Part shown: positions 32,268 through 38,987 of the stretch, piece by piece
Layout of the letters: every line of letters starts with the position of its first letter
Numbering within the stretch: position 1 is the first letter of the stretch
Assembly (NCBI GenBank): GCA_900299415.1
Contig: OMJT01000045.1
Coordinates: forward strand, 1-38,987
Reading direction: 5' to 3'
Source: Opitutales bacterium
GTDB taxonomy: Bacteria; Verrucomicrobiota; Verrucomicrobiia; Opitutales; Opitutaceae
DNA length: 38,987 nt
Made by a program: the position numbers and the translations under genes
The notes under the pieces: generated by a model
Database searches by the model: none
Told to the model about the DNA's origin: nothing
Seen by the model: only the letters and a program-made list of their open reading frames with translations

Positions 32268-32980
32268 GCGACGATCCAGGTGAGCGGATCACGGAACATG
32301 CGGACTTTTTTTCCCTGCTGGAACGAGCGTGAGGTGTAGGTGACCGGGATCTCGATCGGACGGTGTCCCTTGCGGATGAGTTTCATCAGCAGTTCCCAGT
32401 CGAAGTCGAATCGGTTGCAGGTGAAAGTCAGGCCCTCCAGGCAATCGCGGCGGAACACCTTGTACATGGTGAACGGGTCACGGAGCCAGATGCCGAGCGA
32501 GAGATTGATCAGCAGGGTAAACGACCAGTGCGCGAGGTTGAGGATGAAGGCGTGAACCGGCTGGTCGGTGAACTTGCGGATCGCCCAACCGCCGGACCCG
32601 TGGCGCGCGCCGAGCACAAACGTTTGCCGTCCGGCGATGATTGGGGCGAGCAGCACCTCGTAGTCGTTGAGGTCATATTCCAAGTCGGCGTCCTGGATCA
32701 TGATGATGTCGCCGGTGGCCGCCGCGAGGCCGGTGCGCACCGCGCGACCCTTGCCGCGGGGTTTCTCTTCGAGGATCACCTCAACCCCGGGCCGGCCGCG
32801 GTATTCTAGCACGATTTCGCGGGAGCCGTCGGTTGAATTGCTCTCGACGATTAGAAATTGGATAGCCATCCCGGGGATACGCTTGGCGACCAACTGATCG
32901 AGCAGTTCCCGGAGGGTCCCGCGTTCATTGAAGACGGGGACGATGACACTTAGGGAGGTCGGGGGTGGCCGGCGATTCAC
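32237..32980 (-). CDS. Family 2 glycosyltransferase (polyprenyl-phosphate sugar synthase-like)
   Basis: LSVIVPVFNERGTLRELLDQL, IMIQDADLEYDLNDYEVLL, LRDPFTMYKVFRRDCLEGL. Confidence 0.93.
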   Translation of the reverse strand: MNRRPPPTSLSVIVPVFNERGTLRELLDQLVAKRIPGMAIQFLIVESNSTDGSREIVLEYRGRPGVEVILEEKPRGKGRAVRTGLAAATGDIIMIQDADLEYDLNDYEVLLAPIIAGRQTFVLGARHGSGGWAIRKFTDQPVHAFILNLAHWSFTLLINLSLGIWLRDPFTMYKVFRRDCLEGLTFTCNRFDFDWELLMKLIRKGHRPIEIPVTYTSRSFQQGKKVRMFRDPLTWIVAWAKCRFGPL

Positions 32981-32986
32981 GGTTCG

Positions 32987-35900
32987 TTAGGAGGCAAGCA
33001 GGGGAGAGAAACCGGCTTGGCGGCGCGACGCCAGCACAGAGGCGACGAGTCCGGCCGCCAAAAGGGCCCAACCGGCCCCAGCCAGGGCGAGGGCGAGCGT
33101 GAGGTGGTGCGGTCGATAGGTGAAACGCACCTCGTAGGTTCCCGCGGCGGGGATGCGGATGGCCTTGAAGGCGTGGTTGACCCGGAAATAGTCCACCGGC
33201 TGGTCGTCGAGCGTGACCCGGAAGTCCCGGGGATAATAGGTCTCCGTCAGGACCACATATCCTGGCCCCGGCGCCGCGATCCGGAAGGCGGTCGTGTTGT
33301 TGGTGAGCCGGTAGTTCTCGGCCGGTCGGACGACTCGGCCCGGGCCCGTGGCGACGGGGGTCGTTGGCCAGCCGGGCGCATCCTCCGGTACGATGCTGGC
33401 GAAAGGCCGCCGGTCCCCGCTGCGGAGCTGATCAATGAAACCAGCCAAGCTCGCATGCGTGGTGACTTGGTTGGTGAAAAACGCCCGTGGCCAGGCGGTG
33501 GCGCTTTCGTACACATCGAGGTCGTGTTGGGCGAGGAGGCGAAGACCGGGAATCTCGCGAGCCGGCGCAGCGTGGGTGGCCAGGTAATATCGCACGTTGA
33601 GCATGTCCTGCAGGGGCAGCTGCGCGGAGAGGTCGGTCTCGTTCCATTCGCCCGCGGGGAAATCCCACCAGCGCACCTTCTTCGCTCCGCCCGCGACCAC
33701 CAACTCGTCATAGCTGCCATTGCGCAAGGCATCGACCCCGCCGATGCCCTCCCAGCCGAGCATTTGGTTGAATCCGGAGAATAGGTTCAGGCCGATGCCG
33801 GACGGCCGCGACGGCTCGATAAGGCGGGCCCGTACGTCCGCCACGGCCGCGGATGGGGCCCGGAAATCGGCCCGGATCTTTGGGTTGAAGACATAGGCAT
33901 CAAAGGGAGTTTCCAAGTACTGGCCATGTCGCCATAACAGGAGGACGAGGGCAGCGGTGAGGCCGGCGACGGCCAACCCGCGGGCGCGGTGCACGAAGGC
34001 AAGTCCGATGATTCCGATGCACAAGCCCAGCGACAGGCTCGCGATGTAGCCGTGGAAGAAGGCGCTGGTTGTGGTACTGCCGGCGTGCCGCCACCAGACC
34101 CAGGCAGCGAGGCCGGCCAGGATGATGACCCCGCCGGACCTGACCCACCACGTTTTCTCTCCGACCCGTTGCAGCAGGGCCACGAGTCCCGGACCTGCCA
34201 GGATTGTCGCCAGCACCAAAAGACCACAGGAGAAGGTGTTGTCGGTGTGGTGGATGTTGGCGATGAATGGAATCCGGACCAGGAGCGACGCGGGGATGAT
34301 GCCGAAGATGATCGCGATCGGCAGCAGGCAGGCGATCGCCACGGCCAGCGTGCGCCGGTCCCGGAGCAGCGCCCGGCCGGAGACCAGCAGCGCAAGGATG
34401 GCGGCGAATACCACTAGATTGGCGGAAGGGTTGGCGTGGGTTTCACCGGGGCGCAGCTGGCGATAAAACAAGTCCTCGAAGAACCCGAGGAATTGCCACC
34501 AGGGCAGCTGCATGGCGCCCGGTGCATCGTAGCTGGTCCGCGAAGCCTGCAGGGTATCGAGGAACACCAGCCAAACCGGGGCCGAGACCAGCAGAAACAC
34601 GGCGCCGGCCGCGGCCACGGCCGCCAGCTTGAGCAGGCGCTCGCGGGCGGGGCGGTCCGACGGCAGGATCAGGAAAAGGAGTCCGGCGAAATTGACGCAG
34701 ACCTGGATCATGTAGGCCTCCTTGATCGTGCCACTGGTCAGCAACTCCCAGTTCGCTAGAACCCACGCGACAAGTGCGACGCCAAGGCTGCGCCACCCCC
34801 GGGCATCCGCCACCCAGAACCACGCCAGCAGGACCCACGGTGCGAGGCACACGGAGAACTGGGCGGGGTGGTTGATGCGGAAGGCGAAGAACCCGACATA
34901 ACCAGCGGTCGCCGCCAGCAGGGCGGACACGCCCGGGTGGCGGGTCAGCCGGAACACCGCCAGCCCGATGCCGAGCCCGTAGGCCCAGTGGGCGAGGATG
35001 AATTTCGCGTCCCAGGCCCATGCGGCGCTCCGGGCGAAGAACGGCAGCAGGGACATTAACTCGCCGATCGTGCTTTGTCCCTGGCCGAGCAGGGGCACGC
35101 CCGCGAGGTTGAAGCGGTTCCAGAGTGGCAGTTCGCCGTCGTTGATCAGGGCCTCGTGGGCCTCGAGCGGATAATACAGGTGCTGGTACAGGGTGGCACC
35201 CACATCCGCTCCCTTTGCATCCTCCAGCCCGGAGCTTACATAACCGGGCAGCGTGGGGAACGTGTCGTAAAGGAGGAAGCCGGCATTGTCAGGAGAGACA
35301 AAGCTGCGCCCGAAAAAGACGACTGGGTGGCACTGCAGGGCGACTCCGGCCGCGGCGGCCGCGGCGAGCCACGCCAGCGGTCGCTGCTCACCCCAGTGGC
35401 GAATGCGTGCGATCCGCCCGTCGGTCGCCAACGGCGTAGCTGCCAAGGCCAAGGCGAGGAATCCGAGGAAAACCCCTGCCGCCACCGGCACCATCGTCCG
35501 GAGCAGGAGGGAGTTCGTGAGCGGCAAAGGGAGGGGCCGCGCCAACCGCAATTCCGTGATGGGATCCGTGGCTCCGCGGTCGGTGTCTAGGCTCAGGGTG
35601 TCGCCGTTGATGGTCAGGGAAGCGATCTGCCGGGCGGGGCGAAAATCGGCCGGCACAAATTGATGCACGACGTCGCCAAACCGGCTGACAATCTGGGCAT
35701 GCCTGATCGCAAGGCGCCCCTCTCGATCAATGGGATCAAAGCGGAGCCCCTGCAGCGTCCCCGTCGGCAACGGGAACCGATACACAGCGTAAGCGGCACG
35801 CGCGGGCAGGGCTTGATGGAAGGAATCAGCCTCGTTGATGCCCCGGCCGACATCGAAGAAGACCTGGGCTTGGCCGTCGCGGTCGGAGGTCAATTCCACC

Positions 35901-36013
35901 TCGAAGGCGTAGAAATCGCGCCGCTCCTGCGCCGTGGTGGCAAACGGCAGGATTACCGCCAACGCCGTCAAAGAGGCGAGCAGCACGATACCCGCGATCT
36001 GGCGTTTGCTCAT
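32987..36013 (-). CDS. YfhO-like large polytopic membrane protein, copy 1
   Basis: 1008 aa; N-terminal signal anchor, lumenal domain, many TM segments, GELPLWNRFNLAGVPLLGQGQS motif. Confidence 0.8.
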   Translation of the reverse strand: MSKRQIAGIVLLASLTALAVILPFATTAQERRDFYAFEVELTSDRDGQAQVFFDVGRGINEADSFHQALPARAAYAVYRFPLPTGTLQGLRFDPIDREGRLAIRHAQIVSRFGDVVHQFVPADFRPARQIASLTINGDTLSLDTDRGATDPITELRLARPLPLPLTNSLLLRTMVPVAAGVFLGFLALALAATPLATDGRIARIRHWGEQRPLAWLAAAAAAGVALQCHPVVFFGRSFVSPDNAGFLLYDTFPTLPGYVSSGLEDAKGADVGATLYQHLYYPLEAHEALINDGELPLWNRFNLAGVPLLGQGQSTIGELMSLLPFFARSAAWAWDAKFILAHWAYGLGIGLAVFRLTRHPGVSALLAATAGYVGFFAFRINHPAQFSVCLAPWVLLAWFWVADARGWRSLGVALVAWVLANWELLTSGTIKEAYMIQVCVNFAGLLFLILPSDRPARERLLKLAAVAAAGAVFLLVSAPVWLVFLDTLQASRTSYDAPGAMQLPWWQFLGFFEDLFYRQLRPGETHANPSANLVVFAAILALLVSGRALLRDRRTLAVAIACLLPIAIIFGIIPASLLVRIPFIANIHHTDNTFSCGLLVLATILAGPGLVALLQRVGEKTWWVRSGGVIILAGLAAWVWWRHAGSTTTSAFFHGYIASLSLGLCIGIIGLAFVHRARGLAVAGLTAALVLLLWRHGQYLETPFDAYVFNPKIRADFRAPSAAVADVRARLIEPSRPSGIGLNLFSGFNQMLGWEGIGGVDALRNGSYDELVVAGGAKKVRWWDFPAGEWNETDLSAQLPLQDMLNVRYYLATHAAPAREIPGLRLLAQHDLDVYESATAWPRAFFTNQVTTHASLAGFIDQLRSGDRRPFASIVPEDAPGWPTTPVATGPGRVVRPAENYRLTNNTTAFRIAAPGPGYVVLTETYYPRDFRVTLDDQPVDYFRVNHAFKAIRIPAAGTYEVRFTYRPHHLTLALALAGAGWALLAAGLVASVLASRRQAGFSPLLAS

Positions 36014-36037
36014 GCGAACGTGATGGCGTGGTTCACG

Positions 36038-38987
36038 TCACGACGGCAAGCGAACGCCGCGCCGCCGGGCCAGGGCATCGGCGATCCAGGACCCGGCCCC
36101 CAGAAGTACGCCGGCAACAGCGAGGCCCAGCGCGAGTCCGAATCGGGCGGGACGGTAGACGAATTCCACGCGGTAGGTGCCGGCCGCGGCGACCCGGAGG
36201 CCCTTGAAGGCGTGGTTCACGCGGAAGTATTTCGCCGGCGACCCGTTGACGTGAACCTGGAAATCATCCGGGTAATACGCCTCGGTGAGCACGATCACGC
36301 CGGGCCCGGGGGCACGCACCGTGAAGCTCGTGGTGTTGGCCGTGAGGCGATAGTCCGTGGCGGCGACCGACTGCCGGTTCTGCAGAGTGCGCGGCAATCC
36401 GGGCATCTCGTTCTGGGCCGCGGCAAAATCCGATTGCTGCAGCGCCGCAAAAGGCCGCGGTCCCGCGGTCAGGGCGAGGGCGACAAATTCCTGCGGGGTA
36501 CCGTAGCTGGTGACCGTGTCGGTGAAGAAGGCTCGGGGCCACGCGGTGGGGCTTTCGTAGACGTCCAGGTCCAGGCTCGCGAGTTGGCGCCGCCCTGGCA
36601 ACTCATGCCCCGGCTGCGGCGAGGCGAGGTAGTACCGTACGTTCAATAGGTCCTGCATGGGCAAGCCCGCGCCGATGTCCTCCTGGATCGGCGGCCCGCC
36701 GACCCAGTCGCGCACCTTGTGCATCGGGGTAAGCTGGGCGAGCTCGTCCAGGTAGGCATTGCGCACCGCGTCCACGCCATAAATCGATTCGAGTCGCAGG
36801 AACTGATTGTACCCGGGGAAAAGGTTGTAGCCCAGGCCCACGGTGCGGGCCGGCTCGGAAAGGGCCCGGCGGACAAACTCGACCGCGGGGGAACCCGCCG
36901 TGAGGTCGACCCGGGCCTTGGGATTCATGACGTAGCGGTCGAAGGCCGTGTTCAGGTATTGGCCATGGCGCCAGAGCAGGAGCACAAACAAGGTGAGCGC
37001 GGCGGCGACGCCGAGCCCGGCATGGGTTCGCCGCACCGCCCAGCTGAGGGCCAGCGGGCACAGGGCGGCGCCGACGGCGAGGCCCGGGACATAACCCCGA
37101 AAGAAGGGGCTGGGGTCGATTTGACGGTAGACGGAAAAATAGACCACGGTCAGGACCGTGATAATGCCGACGGCAACGGCATGGCGCCGCCAATAGTGCG
37201 GTCCGGAAAGGTCCCGGATCGCCTCGGCCAGCCCGAAGCCCGCCAACACGGCCGCGAGCACCAGCAGCGCGCAGGAGAAGGTGTTGTCGATATGGATGAT
37301 GTTGGCAACGAAGGGCAGCCGGACGATCAGGGACGCGGGCACAAGGCCGAAGGCGAAGCCGAAGGGCAGGGCGGAGGCGAGCAGGACAGCCACGAGTGAA
37401 CGGCGGGTGCGGGAATTCCTGATCGCCAGAAGCGCCCAGAGCACGCCGAGCAGGACGAGGCCATTGGATGAGGGATCATAGTGGGCCTCGTCGGGCCGGA
37501 GTTGCCGGTAAAAGAGGTCCTCGAAAAACCCGATCACCAGCGAAAGGGGCAGCTGCGATGCCGCGGGGACGTCGTAGCTGGTGCGGGATTTTCCGAGTGT
37601 GTCCAGGAACGTCAGCCACAACGGGGCGGCGACGAGCAGGAAAACGAGGCCGGTCAAGGCGGCCCCGCCCAAGCGGCCTAGACGCTGGCGCCAAGAAAGG
37701 TCGGACGCGAGGATCAGGCAGACCCCGGCAACATCGAGGCAAGCCATCATCATGGTGGCCTCCTTCATGGTGCCGCTCGTGAGCAGGGTGGCGTGGGTGA
37801 GACCGAGCATGACCAGGCTCGCGTTGCGCCGCCCCGGACTGGCGGATTGCTGCAGCCAGATCCAGGCGACGAGCAGCCACGGGCCCCAGCAGACCGAGAG
37901 AATCGCCGGGTGATTGTAGCGGAAGGCGAAGAACCCGATGAATACACTGCCAAAGGCCATCACGGCGGCGGCGGCGAGTTGCCGCGTCAGCAGCCAGACC
38001 GCCAGTCCCGTGCCGAAGGCGAAGAGGAATCGCAGCACGACAAAGCGAACGTCCCACGATCCCGCGGAGCCCGACGCCAGGATGCTCATCCAGTTCAGCG
38101 GGTCGCCGAACATGGACTGGCCCTGCCCCAGTAACGGGGTTCCCGCCAGGTCATATCGATTCCAAAACGGCAGTTCGCCGTCCTCCAGGGCAGCCCGTTG
38201 CACCACCGGGTAGGACGCGTGCTGCCACATCATGGCCCCGACGTCGGCGCTGCCGGCTTCGTCGAGGGTCGTGCTTTGGTAGCCGGGAAGGGTAGGGTAA
38301 GTGCCGTAAAGCAGGAACACCGCATTGTCGGGTGAGACGAAGCTCTTCCCGAAGAAGATCACCGGGTGGCACTGCACCGCGACCGCGGCCCCGGCCGCGA
38401 GCGCCACGGCCCGGATAGGCCGGGCCCGGAACCAGTCCCTCGCCCGGGCACCGATGGAACGCACCGAACCCAGTCCCGCGATTAGGCCCAAGGCAGTCAC
38501 CGTGGCGAACACCGTGAGTGTGACCGGCAGCACCATTCGGAACTTCTCGACGGCGGTCGGCCGCAGTTCGAGCGGGCCGTCGAGCACGAGGTTGATGTAA
38601 GGATCGAATGCCCCCGGCGTGGTCGTGATCCGGGTGGTTGACCCGGCGACGGACGACGTGGCGATCTGGTTGGCGGGCTGCAGATTTGCCGGCGGGAACT
38701 CACGGATGATCCGGCCGGCGCTGTTGACGATCCGGGCGTGGCCCAGGGTCATCGTCGCCTCGCGGTCGATCGGGTCCAGCCGCAGCGCCCGCAGGGTTCC
38801 GGTGGGCATCATGTAGCGGTAGGTCACCGGCCGCGCCGAGGCCCGGAGGGGCTGCACCGAGGAGTCCGGCTCGTCGATGCCCCGGCCCATGTCGAAGAAC
38901 AGCTGGGTCGCACCCGGACTGTTCGAGGTCAGCTCCACGTCAAAGAAATAGAAGTCCCGCCGGCTGCCCGCTGTCGTGGCAAACGGC
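36038..38987 (-). CDS. YfhO-like large polytopic membrane protein, copy 2 (5' end beyond the window)
   Basis: Paralog of 32987-36013: GELPFWNRYDLAGTPLLGQGQSMFG, GFFEDLFYRQLRPDEAH. Frame stays open past 38938 (FATTAGSRRDFYFFDVELTSNS), matching the copy-1 N-terminus. Confidence 0.82.
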   Translation of the reverse strand, partial: PFATTAGSRRDFYFFDVELTSNSPGATQLFFDMGRGIDEPDSSVQPLRASARPVTYRYMMPTGTLRALRLDPIDREATMTLGHARIVNSAGRIIREFPPANLQPANQIATSSVAGSTTRITTTPGAFDPYINLVLDGPLELRPTAVEKFRMVLPVTLTVFATVTALGLIAGLGSVRSIGARARDWFRARPIRAVALAAGAAVAVQCHPVIFFGKSFVSPDNAVFLLYGTYPTLPGYQSTTLDEAGSADVGAMMWQHASYPVVQRAALEDGELPFWNRYDLAGTPLLGQGQSMFGDPLNWMSILASGSAGSWDVRFVVLRFLFAFGTGLAVWLLTRQLAAAAVMAFGSVFIGFFAFRYNHPAILSVCWGPWLLVAWIWLQQSASPGRRNASLVMLGLTHATLLTSGTMKEATMMMACLDVAGVCLILASDLSWRQRLGRLGGAALTGLVFLLVAAPLWLTFLDTLGKSRTSYDVPAASQLPLSLVIGFFEDLFYRQLRPDEAHYDPSSNGLVLLGVLWALLAIRNSRTRRSLVAVLLASALPFGFAFGLVPASLIVRLPFVANIIHIDNTFSCALLVLAAVLAGFGLAEAIRDLSGPHYWRRHAVAVGIITVLTVVYFSVYRQIDPSPFFRGYVPGLAVGAALCPLALSWAVRRTHAGLGVAAALTLFVLLLWRHGQYLNTAFDRYVMNPKARVDLTAGSPAVEFVRRALSEPARTVGLGYNLFPGYNQFLRLESIYGVDAVRNAYLDELAQLTPMHKVRDWVGGPPIQEDIGAGLPMQDLLNVRYYLASPQPGHELPGRRQLASLDLDVYESPTAWPRAFFTDTVTSYGTPQEFVALALTAGPRPFAALQQSDFAAAQNEMPGLPRTLQNRQSVAATDYRLTANTTSFTVRAPGPGVIVLTEAYYPDDFQVHVNGSPAKYFRVNHAFKGLRVAAAGTYRVEFVYRPARFGLALGLAVAGVLLGAGSWIADALARRRGVRLPS

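Overview
GC-rich bacterial chromosomal window. Gene content and style suggest Verrucomicrobiota/Opitutaceae, but this is inference and I ran no search. Blocks: (1) 0-11.5 kb, mixed housekeeping and secreted proteins: GH28, GT2, ErpA-like, IF-3, amidase, S1/P1-like nuclease, CrcB, TIGR03790-like, ClpP, CotH-like, nucleoside deaminase, YdeI-like. (2) 11.7-18.8 kb, an all-minus-strand Fe-S/redox block: sodA, trxB, a sensor-kinase remnant, a Fur-family regulator, sufC-sufB-sufD-sufT. (3) 18.9-22.7 kb: FKBP lipoprotein, tadA, infA, XerC/D recombinase, TPR protein. (4) 22.7-39 kb, a nucleotide-sugar/glycan locus: rmlA, rmlB, an RmlD-position protein resembling plant UER/NRS, GT2s, CDP-paratose-2-epimerase-like SDRs and two tandem YfhO-like giant membrane proteins. 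Main points for follow-up: two 15-bp 7-1-7 operator-like sites in inverted orientation, centres 30 bp apart, upstream of the Fur/SUF operon; a Fur homologue lacking the usual C-terminal CxxC; a heptanucleotide repeat present as both an array and an inverted pair; a second intergenic inverted repeat built from CACGGAGG-like units; an rmlA-rmlB-UER-like cluster with no rmlC; two glycan genes carrying four in-frame TAG/TAA stops but no frameshift; and a sensor-kinase remnant in which a receiver domain is fused to a HATPase tail. I saw no CRISPR array, rRNA, confident tRNA, IS element or prophage. No clearly new multi-gene system is demonstrated.
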